NCBI RefSeq assembly: GCF_007002745.1
Contig: NZ_SGNY01000002.1
Coordinates: 496,001-560,000 of the forward strand
Length of the DNA: 64,000 nucleotides
Direction: 5' to 3'
Source: Martinezella rhizogenes
GTDB lineage: Bacteria > Pseudomonadota > Alphaproteobacteria > Rhizobiales > Rhizobiaceae
A program made the position numbers and the translations under genes. The notes under the pieces were generated by a model. It was not told the DNA's origin, did not search any database, and was given only the letters and a program-made list of their open reading frames with translations. Every line of letters starts with the position of its first letter. Within the stretch, counting starts at the first letter, position 1. Of the stretch, positions 33,600 through 44,374 are shown piece after piece.

Positions 33600-35864
33600 A
33601 TGCCGGGTGCAAATCCGACTGCTGTCAGAGCTAAATCATTGTCAATCAAGGCCAAATTTGCGGCGCTCGTCACCGGTGCGACGCTGGTTTCCTGCCTGTC
33701 CGTGGGGCTGCTGTCCTATGAGATGGGTAAGTCGGGCCTGATCGACGCCAGCAAAATAAGGCTGGAGACGGTTGCAGGAAATCAGTCCAAGCAGCTGGAC
33801 GCCTATACGCTGCGGGTTGAGCAGAGCATTTCCGAACTGTCGCAAAATGCCGCGATCGCCCAGGCGCTGGAAACCATGACCAATGTCGTTCCGACGGAAA
33901 AGGATGCGATCATCCAGGCTTTCCGCCGCGAAGGTGTCTCCGAGGAAGAGCGCGCCTCCTTCAACGGCGAAGGATTGCGGTTGCTCTACGCCATTCGCCA
34001 CGCGACGATCAACGCGACCATCGCCAGCGTCTGGCGCAACACCCGGGTCAGCGATATCTATGTGATCGACAAGACCGGGCTGATTATCTATTCCGTCACC
34101 AAGGGCAAAAACTTCCTGACCAGTGTCAAGGACCCGGAGAACAGCGCGATCAAGGAATTGTTCGATCGCGTTGAAGCTGGCAAGGACGGTGTCGTCAGCA
34201 CGACCGGATTTAGCGGCGGCGCGAATGATTCAGCCATGGTCGGCATGCCGCTCGCGGTCTCCAACTGGGGCCAGCTGCAGCGCAAGGGCGCCGTCATCAT
34301 GCGCATTTCAGCCGACCGCATCGGCGCGGTGGTCACGCCGGAAGAAACCGGCAAGACCATCGATGACGCCGTTCTTCTGACGGCGGAGGGCAAGCGCCGG
34401 GCAGGCGTGCTCTCGGGCGGCGCAGATGCCGCGGTTTCGGAAAGCCTCGCGGCCCTCTCCGGCACCAGCGAAGCCGGAACGGTGATGGCGCAGACATCTG
34501 CGGGCAAGATCTTCTATGCCTATCGCCCGGTCTCCGTCTTCGGTCAGAAGCATCTTCTGGCCATCGGCCAGCAGGAAAGCAAGGTTCTCGCCGCCGCCAA
34601 TGATCTGGCCTTCTGGGCGACGCTGGCGACACTGGCGGTGCTTGCCGTCATGACGCTTGTCGGCATCTTCGTTTCCGCCAGCCTCACCAAGCCGCTGACT
34701 GGCCTTGCCAGGCTGATGGAGCGCCTGAACGGTGGTGAAAACAACATCGAGATCAAGGCGGTTTCCCGTGGCGACGAGATCGGCACCATGGCGCGCGCGC
34801 TGGAATCCTTCCGTCAGGGCATTCTGGACAAACAGAACATGGAAGCCGAGTCCCATCGCAAGAGCGAAGAACTGGACGAGGAACGCGCCCAGCGCGAGAT
34901 GGAAAAGGCAAGAAGCGCCAAGGAACTCGAAGAGGCCGTCGATGCGCTTGCCTCCGGCCTTGCCCATCTTGCAGCCGGCAGGCTCGATCTGCGCATTGAA
35001 AAATCCTTCGTGCCGTCGCTCGATCATCTGCGCATCGACTTCAACAACTCCATGGCGGGGCTGGAAGCGACAATCTCCAATATCGGCGAAAGCGCCAATG
35101 CCATCCGCTCCGGCTCCGGCGAGCTGAAAAGCGCATCGGAAGATCTGTCGCGGCGCACAGAACGGCAGGCGGCCGCCCTTGAAGAAGCGGCAGCCGCACT
35201 GGGCGACATGACGCAGGCCGTCAATGTTTCGCTTTCACGCTGCGATGTCGCAGTTGGTACGACAGCGGAAACCATGCAGGACGCCCATAAATCCACGGCT
35301 GTCGTGAAAGAAGCCATCGTCGCCATGGAGCGTATCGAAACCTCGTCGTCCAAGATCCGCCAGATCATCGACGTCATCGACCAGATCGCCTTCCAGACCA
35401 ACCTTCTGGCGCTGAATGCCGGCGTGGAAGCGGCGCGTGCCGGTGAAGCCGGAAAGGGCTTTGCTGTCGTGGCGCAGGAAGTTCGCGAACTCGCGCAGAA
35501 ATCTGCAGCCGCCGCCCGCGATATCACCACACTGATTGCCACTTCGGCGGGCGATGTGGAAAGCGGCGTGGCGCTGGTGCTGAAGACCGGCGAAAGCCTG
35601 GAGCAGATCCAGAAACGCATCCAGTCGGTCAACGACCAGATCGGCGCGATTGCCACGGCCTCGCGCGAACAGTCCGGCCGCCTTGGCGAGATCAATGCCT
35701 CGGTCAACGAACTCGATCATGTGACGCAGCAGAATGCGGCGATGGTGGAGGAAACCACGGCAGCGGCTTTCTCGCTGGCCAACGAAGCGGATGGCCTGAC
35801 CGAACAGGTAGGGCAATTCTCCGTCGGCCATACCCAACAGCGGGATCAGCGTTACGCGGCATAA
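33600..35864 (+). CDS. Methyl-accepting chemotaxis protein
   Basis: A 754-residue chemoreceptor. A TM helix (FAALVTGATLVSCLSVGLLSYEMG) begins near residue 19. A large periplasmic sensor domain of about 290 residues follows, with dCache-like features (VSDIYVIDKTGLIIYSVTKG). A second TM helix (ATLATLAVLAVMTLVGIFVSASL) leads to HAMP domains and a signalling coiled coil with the invariant tip EIIDVIDQIAFQTNLLALNAGVEAARAGEAGKGFAVVA. There is no CheR/CheB pentapeptide at the C-terminus. The ATG at 33600 follows GGGGGAGGAAACAG. The ligand is unknown. A strong terminator ends it. Confidence 0.95.
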   Translation: MPGANPTAVRAKSLSIKAKFAALVTGATLVSCLSVGLLSYEMGKSGLIDASKIRLETVAGNQSKQLDAYTLRVEQSISELSQNAAIAQALETMTNVVPTEKDAIIQAFRREGVSEEERASFNGEGLRLLYAIRHATINATIASVWRNTRVSDIYVIDKTGLIIYSVTKGKNFLTSVKDPENSAIKELFDRVEAGKDGVVSTTGFSGGANDSAMVGMPLAVSNWGQLQRKGAVIMRISADRIGAVVTPEETGKTIDDAVLLTAEGKRRAGVLSGGADAAVSESLAALSGTSEAGTVMAQTSAGKIFYAYRPVSVFGQKHLLAIGQQESKVLAAANDLAFWATLATLAVLAVMTLVGIFVSASLTKPLTGLARLMERLNGGENNIEIKAVSRGDEIGTMARALESFRQGILDKQNMEAESHRKSEELDEERAQREMEKARSAKELEEAVDALASGLAHLAAGRLDLRIEKSFVPSLDHLRIDFNNSMAGLEATISNIGESANAIRSGSGELKSASEDLSRRTERQAAALEEAAAALGDMTQAVNVSLSRCDVAVGTTAETMQDAHKSTAVVKEAIVAMERIETSSSKIRQIIDVIDQIAFQTNLLALNAGVEAARAGEAGKGFAVVAQEVRELAQKSAAAARDITTLIATSAGDVESGVALVLKTGESLEQIQKRIQSVNDQIGAIATASREQSGRLGEINASVNELDHVTQQNAAMVEETTAAAFSLANEADGLTEQVGQFSVGHTQQRDQRYAA

Positions 35865-35876
35865 GCCGCAACGAAA

Positions 35877-35910
35877 AAAGGCCGGAGGCAAAACCTCCGG
35901 CCTTTTTATT
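35877..35910 (+). terminator. Intrinsic terminator after the chemoreceptor gene
   Basis: AAAGGCCGGAGG pairs with CCTCCGGCCTTT around CAAAA (35877-35906) and continues into TTTATTT. Confidence 0.9.
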
Positions 35911-35997
35911 TGTGCCGGGCTCCCAGGGGCCAAAGCCCCTGGGAACGCGCCGGCGAAGGGAGATCACGATGACCCTCGCCGGCTTCCGGGGAGGAGC

Positions 35998-37515
<1,518 letters not shown>

Positions 37516-37538
37516 GATTTCATCCTCCCTGATGAAAA

Positions 37539-37555
37539 CGATCCGTGACGGATCG
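37539..37555. promoter_or_regulatory. Perfect 8-bp dyad upstream of the aldehyde dehydrogenase
   Basis: CGATCCGT-G-ACGGATCG is a perfect inverted repeat with one central base. It lies 24 bases before the ALDH start, just ahead of its ribosome binding site. It could be an operator or a small hairpin in the leader. Confidence 0.55.
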
Positions 37556-37622
37556 CATGGGAGGAAGGTGGGCCTAGATAGTACGGTCGGGTAGAGGGGC
37601 GGCGCGGTTCCGCAGCGCACAT

Positions 37623-37640
37623 TGTCTCACATCTGCGACA
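37623..37640. promoter_or_regulatory. Imperfect TGTC...GACA palindrome, candidate regulator site
   Basis: TGTCTCACATCTGCGACA pairs in seven of nine positions and resembles the TGTCGCA-type upstream sites of AcoR-like regulators. It sits between the GAF-HTH gene and the ALDH gene, about 108 bases before the ALDH start codon. Confidence 0.45.
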
Positions 37641-37668
37641 GACCCGCTGCGGGATGGCTTAAACAGCC

Positions 37669-38628
37669 TCAATGCACGGCAAGCTTCTTCATCTTGCGAT
37701 GCAGCGTGGCCCGGCTGATGCCGAGCAGCGATGCGGCCTGCGTGACATTGCCATTGGTGCGCGACAGGACCCGTCGCAGCGCCGAACGCTCCGCTTCGGC
37801 GAGGTCGGAGCCGCTGTCATGACGCTCCTCCTGCAGAATATCGGCAGCCGGCAAACCCTGCGCAATGGCATGGTCGTCAAGCTTCAACGCCAGACGGGCG
37901 GCACGTGTCGCACCGAGAACGAGATCGTCCTGATCCACCGCCAGTAGCGAAAGCGCCGCACCGAAACCGCTCGGCACCACGACGATGCGTGCGCCCGGAA
38001 AGGCCCGGCGGAAGAGATTGCCCTCGATGCGCTGCGCCGCATCCCTCACCGCCTGGGTCACGAACGAGAAGGTCATCTCGTTGATGTCGTCACGGCAGGT
38101 GGAAATATCGAGCGCACCCGTCACCCGGCCAGTGTGATCGCGGATCGGCGCGGTGGTGCAGCAGAGTTCGGTGTTCGACGTGAAGAAATGCTGGTCGCGA
38201 TAGACCACCACCGAGCGCTCGTCGACAAGCGCCGTGCCGATGCCGTTGGTGCCGACGCTCGCTTCACTCCAGACGGCGCCGGACCAGAGGCCGAGCGCGC
38301 GGAAATCCCGGTCGTCGCCGGCAGCACCCCGCCGTTCCAGCGCAACGCCCTGCGCATCGGTCAAAAGTAGGCAGCAGCCGGATTTGCCGACACTGTGAAA
38401 GATGCGGTCGAGTTCGTCGGTGCTTTCGGCGATCAGGCCGGCAGCACTTTCGCGGGCGCGGCGAAATTCGAATTCGCTGAGAAAGATCGGCTTGCGGTTT
38501 TCCTCCGGCGCAAGACGATGCTTGACCATGCAGCGGCGCCATGAAGCGACAATCGGAGAACTTGCGGCTGCGGAACGGTGGCGCGCTGTTTCATACACGC
38601 GTTCTGCATGGGCGATGTCGGTCGGCAT
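37669..38628 (-). CDS. GAF-domain regulator with Fis-type HTH, lacking an AAA+ domain
   Basis: A 319-residue protein from ATG 38628 (GGGAGGAGCG upstream). The N-terminal half is AcoR-like (SSPIVASWRRCMVKHRLAPEE) and leads into a GAF domain (GLWSGAVWSEASVGTNGIGTALVDERSVVVYRDQHFFTSN). The C-terminus is a Fis HTH (AERSALRRVLSRTNGNVTQAASLLGISRATLHRKMKKL). The sigma-54-interacting AAA+ ATPase that AcoR has between these parts is absent; about 130 residues replace roughly 240. It should therefore act on a sigma-70 promoter or as a repressor. The ALDH gene downstream is the likely target. Confidence 0.88.
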   Translation of the reverse strand: MPTDIAHAERVYETARHRSAAASSPIVASWRRCMVKHRLAPEENRKPIFLSEFEFRRARESAAGLIAESTDELDRIFHSVGKSGCCLLLTDAQGVALERRGAAGDDRDFRALGLWSGAVWSEASVGTNGIGTALVDERSVVVYRDQHFFTSNTELCCTTAPIRDHTGRVTGALDISTCRDDINEMTFSFVTQAVRDAAQRIEGNLFRRAFPGARIVVVPSGFGAALSLLAVDQDDLVLGATRAARLALKLDDHAIAQGLPAADILQEERHDSGSDLAEAERSALRRVLSRTNGNVTQAASLLGISRATLHRKMKKLAVH

Positions 38629-38734
38629 ACGCTCCTCCCAAAGCTTTTCGGCGATGGTGCGCTGGAAGCGTTCATGTTTCAACTAAAAACTTCGCGACCG
38701 GCATGGCCGGGCGCAACCGCGGGCTGCGGCCAGC

Positions 38735-40819
38735 CTATCGAGCCGCCTTGAAGTAACGCCGGCCGTCACCCGCGTCAGTTTCCTCCTCAACCGAAAGAAA
38801 TGTGTCATCGACGAGATTGGCGATGGAATTCAGCGGACCGGGCTTGCCGAAAAAGAAGCCCTGCACCTGCAGGCAGCCTTCACGGCGCAGGAATTCGATA
38901 TGGGCCTTGGTCTCCACCCCTTCCGCCAGCACCGGTATATTGAGGCTGTGCGCCAGAATGAGCGTCGAGCGGACGATTGCCTCCGACTGCACGTTGGTCG
39001 ACAGGCCATCGATGAAAGCGCGGTCGATCTTGATCTTGTCGAAAGGGAAACTCTGCAGGGTCGATAGCGAGGAATAGCCCGTACCGTAATCGTCCATGGC
39101 GATCTTTACGCCGAGCGACTTGAGCTTGCGGATCGTGACCAGCGCGTGGCGGTGGTCAGCGATGATGCTGCCTTCGGTGATTTCCAGTTCGAGCCTCTCC
39201 GGCGCAAGTCCGGTCTCCAGAATGATCCTCTCGACCTTTTCGGGGAAATCATTGTCAGCGAGCTGCTGCGGCGCGACATTCACGGCGATGGAAAGCGACT
39301 TCTTCCAGAGCGCGGCCTGCGCGCAGGCTTCCCGCAGTACCCATTCACCGAGTTCGACGATAAAGCCGGTCTGTTCGGCAATCGGAATGAACTCAGCGGG
39401 AGAAACCATGCCCCGTTCAGGGTGCTTCCAGCGCAAAAGCGCCTCGAAACCGACGATGCTGCCGCTTTTGGTATCGTTCTGCTGCTGGTAATAAAGCTCG
39501 AATTCCTTGTTGGCGAGACCACTGCGCATGGCGATGGCAAGCGCGTTGCGTTCGCGGGCGGCCTCGTCCATGGATTTGTCATAGAAGCAGATCGTCTCCG
39601 AAATGCCGCCCTTTGCCCGATACATGGCGACATCGGCCTGCGCCATCAGCGTGTCGGCATCGATGGCGCCGCTGTTGCGGACCGATATGCCCACACTCGC
39701 GCCCACGGAAAATGTCTGCCCGTTCCACTCGACCGGCTTGCTGATCTGCTCGATCAGTCTCTGGGCGAATTCCGCGCCATCGGCACGGGTATAATAGGAA
39801 TGGGTCATCGCCACGAATTCATCGCCACCCATGCGCGCCAGAAACTCCCCGGCCTTCAGCACGGAACTCGCCCGGTCGGCAATGGCGCGCAGCACCGCGT
39901 CCCCCGCCGCGTGACCGTGCACGTCGTTGATTTCCTTGAAGCGGTCGAGATCGATGGACAGAAGTGCGGTATGCGCGCCGAGGGAGATATGGCGCGTGCG
40001 GCGGTTGAGATGTTCGATGAAGGCCGCGCGATTGGGAATGCCCGTCAGCGGATCGTGCAGCGAAAGATGACGATAGCGGGCAACCGCCTGCTGGGTGGAC
40101 TGGGCATCGATGACATAGGTGGAAAGACCGAGCGCCAGCAGCAGAAGCGTGACCGCGATGGCACCTCCGCCCATGATGGCCGGCGGCAGCAGGTTCTCGG
40201 GAATGACGACGCGAGGATCAAACGCGAAGGACATCGAGGCCATGCCGGTATAATGCATCGAGGCGATGGCGAGGATCAGAAACGTCACCGCACTATATTG
40301 GCAGAACCGGTTAAGCGGCCGCGCCACTCTGTTGACGGCAATCCCGCCCAGCACCGCCCCCAGCACCAGCGAGGCGATGACATAAGCCTGGTTCCAGAAA
40401 ATCACGCCCTGTACATTATAAGCGGCCATGCCGGTGTAATGCATCGCCGCGATGCCAAGACCCAGGATGACGCCACCGGCTTCCACCAGCGCACTGCGTC
40501 CGGCATAGGCGGAAATGCCGAAGCCGGCAGTCGTGGTGGCAATGGCGATAAGGAGCGAAAGTCCCGTCAGATAGGGATCGTAGCCCACCTCGCCTGCCGC
40601 GGAATAACCCAGCATCGCCACGAAATGGGTGGTCCATATCGCAGCGCCACCATTCACACCCGCCAGAAACAGCCAATTGACCTTCTGCAGCCCGGTCGCC
40701 AGACGCGCTCTCGAGAAAAGACGTATTGTAACGAAGCTTCCCAACATGCACACGAAAACCGCTGCGGCGGTGTATCGGAAGTCATGATTGATGGCGAGGC
40801 ACTGGAGAACGGTCAGCAT
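38735..40819 (-). CDS. MHYT-sensor GGDEF-EAL cyclic-di-GMP protein
   Basis: A 694-residue protein with seven TM helices forming an MHYT sensor (about residues 1-240). The MHYT-type motifs are WTTHFVAML, MHYTGMAAY and MHYTGMASM, thought to bind copper or a gas. A GGDEF domain (FLARMGGDEFVAMTHS) follows, then EAL (VGFEALLRWKHPE, AMDDYGTGYSSLSTL, AEGVET). Both catalytic signatures look intact, so it could make or break c-di-GMP. It is divergent from rplY across a 305-base gap. Confidence 0.95.
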   Translation of the reverse strand: MLTVLQCLAINHDFRYTAAAVFVCMLGSFVTIRLFSRARLATGLQKVNWLFLAGVNGGAAIWTTHFVAMLGYSAAGEVGYDPYLTGLSLLIAIATTTAGFGISAYAGRSALVEAGGVILGLGIAAMHYTGMAAYNVQGVIFWNQAYVIASLVLGAVLGGIAVNRVARPLNRFCQYSAVTFLILAIASMHYTGMASMSFAFDPRVVIPENLLPPAIMGGGAIAVTLLLLALGLSTYVIDAQSTQQAVARYRHLSLHDPLTGIPNRAAFIEHLNRRTRHISLGAHTALLSIDLDRFKEINDVHGHAAGDAVLRAIADRASSVLKAGEFLARMGGDEFVAMTHSYYTRADGAEFAQRLIEQISKPVEWNGQTFSVGASVGISVRNSGAIDADTLMAQADVAMYRAKGGISETICFYDKSMDEAARERNALAIAMRSGLANKEFELYYQQQNDTKSGSIVGFEALLRWKHPERGMVSPAEFIPIAEQTGFIVELGEWVLREACAQAALWKKSLSIAVNVAPQQLADNDFPEKVERIILETGLAPERLELEITEGSIIADHRHALVTIRKLKSLGVKIAMDDYGTGYSSLSTLQSFPFDKIKIDRAFIDGLSTNVQSEAIVRSTLILAHSLNIPVLAEGVETKAHIEFLRREGCLQVQGFFFGKPGPLNSIANLVDDTFLSVEEETDAGDGRRYFKAAR

Positions 40820-41124
40820 TGTTGTCTACACAATTGGAATTCCGTGCAGCTTTATCATTTGCCAGGTTTTCAGCTAGTTTATATGCATGGATAAGCACAT
40901 ATTAAAAGTTGCAACAAAAGAGTGAATTAGTTGCAACTAATGAAATCCTGGCTAGACGATCGTGAAAACCGGCTGCTCTTGTCTTTATGGGTCTTTTGTA
41001 TTATAGCGCCCGCACCCGTGTAGACACCCTTGGAGGCAACGCGGGCGGGATGGCTCTATGGGCCTCTCCAGTTCAGGCCGCATCGTCGGCGTGAACTCTC
41101 CATATAACCTCGAAAGGAATTGCC
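40820..41124. other. 305-base gap upstream of rplY, with two GTTGCAAC sites and a candidate promoter
   Basis: GTTGCAAC occurs at 40908-40915 and 40930-40937, 22 bases apart; the second is the centre of the perfect 14-bp palindrome TTAGTTGCAACTAA (40927-40940). A candidate rplY promoter follows: TTGTCT (40979-40984) and TTATAG (41001-41006) with 16-base spacing. The sites lie between the two divergent genes and could serve either. Confidence 0.5.
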
Positions 41125-41733
41125 ATGAGCAAAGAATCGTATGAGCTCAAGGCCGAGGCGCGCGAACGAGTTGGTAAGGGGTCCTCTCGTGAACTTCGCC
41201 GCAACGGTTTGATTCCCGCTGTCATCTATGGTGACAAGCAGGCCCCCATTTCTATCGCACTCTCGACCAACGAAGTCACCAAGCGTATCCACGCTGGCGG
41301 TTTCATGACGACGGTTGCGACCATCGACGTCGACGGCAAGAAGATCAAGGTTCTCCCGAAGGATTACCAGCTTGATCCGGTCCGCGACTTCACCATGCAT
41401 GTCGACTTCCTGCGCGTTTCGGGCAACACGCTCGTCAACGTTGAAGTTCCGGTTCACTTCGAAAACGAAGAAAAGTCGGACATCAAGATCGGCGGCGTTC
41501 TGAACATCGTTCGCCACACGGTGGAATTCCACTGCCCGGCCAACGACATTCCGGAATTCATCACGGTTGATCTGTCCGGCCTGAAGATCGGCGACAGCGT
41601 CCACATCTCGAATGTGAAGCTGCCGAAGAACATCTCGCCTGTTATCGCCGACCGTGACTTCACGATCGCAACGATCGTCGCTCCGGCTGCAGGCGTTGCA
41701 GACGAAACGACCGAAGAAGCTTCCGAAGAATAA
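41125..41733 (+). CDS. rplY: 50S ribosomal protein L25 (CTC form)
   Basis: A 202-residue long-form L25 that binds 5S rRNA. The N-terminal L25 domain is [37 protein letters not shown]. The C-terminal TL5/CTC beta domain ([14 protein letters not shown] through [14 protein letters not shown]) has an acidic tail ([10 protein letters not shown]). The ATG follows GAAAGGAA. In many alphaproteobacteria rplY is directly followed by pth; here a 3.4-kb segment with a c-di-GMP gene and a solute-binding protein separates them. It has its own terminator. Confidence 0.97.
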   Translation: MSKESYELKAEARERVGKGSSRELRRNGLIPAVIYGDKQAPISIALSTNEVTKRIHAGGFMTTVATIDVDGKKIKVLPKDYQLDPVRDFTMHVDFLRVSGNTLVNVEVPVHFENEEKSDIKIGGVLNIVRHTVEFHCPANDIPEFITVDLSGLKIGDSVHISNVKLPKNISPVIADRDFTIATIVAPAAGVADETTEEASEE

Positions 41734-41769
41734 TCGGCGGCCGCAAGGCCGGATAGCTTTGCGCATTGA

Positions 41770-41805
41770 GGCCCGTTCCGTTTTCGGAACGGGCCTTTTA
41801 GTTTT
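41770..41805 (+). terminator. Intrinsic terminator after rplY
   Basis: GGCCCGTTCCG (41770-41780) and CGGAACGGGCC (41785-41795) form an 11-bp stem with a TTTT loop, followed by TTTTAGTTTTT. Confidence 0.92.
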
Positions 41806-41970
41806 TATGAACTTTAAAAACAGAAAGCCTGCCGACCGTGCAGGACGCCCACCCTGTTTTAGCGTCGATTAACACTTCCATGAAACGATACCCTCGCGCT
41901 GTCGTGGAAACTCTGGACGGATGAAAACGGCGCGCAAAAATTCAGGGGCAAAGGGTAGCTACAATCAAAC

Positions 41971-44358
41971 ATGGCTCATTCCGTCGAAAGCCGCTTTATC
42001 GCGATTGTTTCCGGCGCACTTCTTACAGTGGTCGCTCCGCTCTTTACCCTTTTGCTGACGCTCTCCTACAACGAGGCCATCCGTAGCCAGCGCAATCACC
42101 TTGAGATTCTGCTGTCGACAAATTCGCAGGCGCTCGCCCGTCCCCTATGGGATATGGATGACGACACCATAAACCAGATTACCGGAACCCTTGTTTCCGA
42201 CCCGATGATCAAGATGGTCGAGGTCAAGGATACGTCCGGACAGCTCGATATCGTGCAGACGGCCGGTAGCGATTTCATTCAGGATGCTGCCTCAACCACG
42301 CGCGAGGTAACCTACAAGACGACGAAGGGCACTGTCACCGTTGGCGAACTGACGGTCTATTACGACAATGTCAGCCTTCTCACCTCTCTCAGCCGCACCG
42401 AAATGGCTTTCATCACCATTTTCGTTCTCGCCATCCTCACCATCGTTCTGGCGGCGATTGCCGGCAACCGCTTCATGGTCATCCGCCCGCTGATGCGGCT
42501 AGCGGCAGCGATAGAGGCGACACGTCGCCTCGGCTCCCGCCATCATGTCGACTGGCGCTCGAAGGATGAGATCGGCCGGCTGGCGAAAAGCTTCAACGAA
42601 ATGCAGACCCAGCTTGAAAAGGAAGAGCTGGAAATCAAGAACGCCCATGAGCGCAAGACGGAAATCTACAACCGCACACCCGCCATGCTGTTCTCGCTCG
42701 ACAGGTACGACCGGATTGCCGCCGTCAGCGATTATTGGGTGCAGGCGACGGGTTATGGCCGCGCCCGGATACTGGGCCTCAACTTCGCCGATCTTATCCA
42801 CCCGGATGACCGTTCCCTGTTCCGGGAACGCAAGGCGGCGCAACAGTCGCCCGAGGCTTCGCAGGTCGGCATCACCATCCGCTTTCATTGCATGGGTGGC
42901 AGCGTCATGGATGCGCTCATCCTTGAAAAAGCCCTTGATTCCGGCGATGCGGCACAGCAGAGCACATGCCTCTGCGTCATGACTGACGTGACGGAATTGC
43001 GCCAGTCGGAAAAACGCAACCGCCAGCAGGCCATTTCCGACCATCTGACCGGCCTCTTCAACCGTCAGGGTTTCGAGGCGATCCTAGACCTGCAGATCCG
43101 TGAAGCGGACACGAACGACAGCGAACTGGCCTGCCTGTTCATCGATCTGGACCGGTTCAAATCCATTAACGACAATCTCGGCCATGCGGTGGGTGATGCT
43201 GTTCTGCGTGAATTCACGCTGAAACTCGAACCGCTGCTGACGCCTCTCGACAGCGCCTCGCGTCTCGGCGGCGATGAATTCGCGATCCTGCTTGCCGGCG
43301 ACACGGTGGAAGAACGTGCCCTGCAGTTCTGCGAGCGGATTTGCGCCATACTGGATACGCCTTTTGAGATCGGCAGCAACAGCATCCGCCTCAGCGCCAG
43401 CATCGGCATGGCAGTCTATCCTCTGCACGCCACCAGCGCCTCCGAACTTCTGCAGAATGCCGACATGGCCATGTATAGCCGCAAAAGAACGGGCAAGAAC
43501 GGCTCGCAGATCTTCGATCCCTCGATCATGGACCGGGCACGCGAACATGCCGAACTGGAGCGGGATATCGCACAGGCGCTTTCCGAAGGCTGGTTCGAGG
43601 CGCATTTCCAGCCGATTCAAGACCTCGCAAAGGGCGGAACAGCGGGCTTCGAGGCCTTGCTGCGTCTCAACCACCCGGAAAAGGGTCTGCTCTCGCCGGC
43701 CGCCATCATCAGCCTTGCGGAAGAAAACGGCACCATCAATCGCATCGGCAATGTCATTCTCGATCAGTCGATCGCCAACCTTGCCAGGCTGTCGCGCCTG
43801 CCGGGCATGGAACAGACCTATGTGGCCGTGAATTTTTCACCGCTGCAATTCGAACCGGGCTTGCCGACGCGGATCGCCGGCGTTCTGCACCGGCACGGCA
43901 TTGTTCCGAGCCGACTGGTCATCGAGATAACCGAGGCCGTCATCATGAAGGACGACCCGCAAATCCGGGCGATCCTCAACGCCATTCACCAGCTCGGCTG
44001 CCGCATCGCGCTGGATGATTTCGGCACAGGTTACTCCTCGCTCAGCTATCTCAGCCGTTTTCCGGTCGATATCGTCAAGATCGACCAGTCCTTCACCCGC
44101 TCCATCTGCGACGACGCAGTGGAAATCAGGCAGCGCAACCGCATGCTGGTCGAAGGCATAGCCGCCATCTCGCACAAGATGAACTGCACCGTCATTGCCG
44201 AGGGCGTCGAGACGGAAGAGCAGAAGGAACTTCTGACGGAAATAGGCGCCGATTACGGACAGGGCTATTTCTTCGCAAGGCCACAGCCCGTCGAAAGGCT
44301 GATCACCACACTGGACGCAATGTCCGATATTGGCCGCGCTGCGGCACGGCAAGCGTGA
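41971..44358 (+). CDS. Membrane PAS-GGDEF-EAL cyclic-di-GMP protein
   Basis: A 795-residue protein. A TM helix (IAIVSGALLTVVAPLFTLLLTL) is followed by a periplasmic sensor of about 120 residues and a second TM (AFITIFVLAILTIVLAAIAGN). HAMP (FMVIRPLMRLAAAIEATRRLG) and PAS (IYNRTPAMLFSLDRYDRIAAVSDYW) come next. GGDEF (SRLGGDEFAILLAGD) and EAL (AGFEALLRLNHPEKG, ALDDFGTGYSSLSYL, AEGVETEEQ) domains complete it, both with intact signatures. A solute-binding protein gene starts 16 bases after its stop, which suggests a ligand-sensing pair. Confidence 0.95.
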   Translation: MAHSVESRFIAIVSGALLTVVAPLFTLLLTLSYNEAIRSQRNHLEILLSTNSQALARPLWDMDDDTINQITGTLVSDPMIKMVEVKDTSGQLDIVQTAGSDFIQDAASTTREVTYKTTKGTVTVGELTVYYDNVSLLTSLSRTEMAFITIFVLAILTIVLAAIAGNRFMVIRPLMRLAAAIEATRRLGSRHHVDWRSKDEIGRLAKSFNEMQTQLEKEELEIKNAHERKTEIYNRTPAMLFSLDRYDRIAAVSDYWVQATGYGRARILGLNFADLIHPDDRSLFRERKAAQQSPEASQVGITIRFHCMGGSVMDALILEKALDSGDAAQQSTCLCVMTDVTELRQSEKRNRQQAISDHLTGLFNRQGFEAILDLQIREADTNDSELACLFIDLDRFKSINDNLGHAVGDAVLREFTLKLEPLLTPLDSASRLGGDEFAILLAGDTVEERALQFCERICAILDTPFEIGSNSIRLSASIGMAVYPLHATSASELLQNADMAMYSRKRTGKNGSQIFDPSIMDRAREHAELERDIAQALSEGWFEAHFQPIQDLAKGGTAGFEALLRLNHPEKGLLSPAAIISLAEENGTINRIGNVILDQSIANLARLSRLPGMEQTYVAVNFSPLQFEPGLPTRIAGVLHRHGIVPSRLVIEITEAVIMKDDPQIRAILNAIHQLGCRIALDDFGTGYSSLSYLSRFPVDIVKIDQSFTRSICDDAVEIRQRNRMLVEGIAAISHKMNCTVIAEGVETEEQKELLTEIGADYGQGYFFARPQPVERLITTLDAMSDIGRAAARQA

Positions 44359-44374
44359 GGCGGTGGGCAGAGCC

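Noticed and set aside
39146-40894. 582-residue plus-strand open frame
   Set aside because: Antisense shadow of the MHYT-GGDEF-EAL gene.
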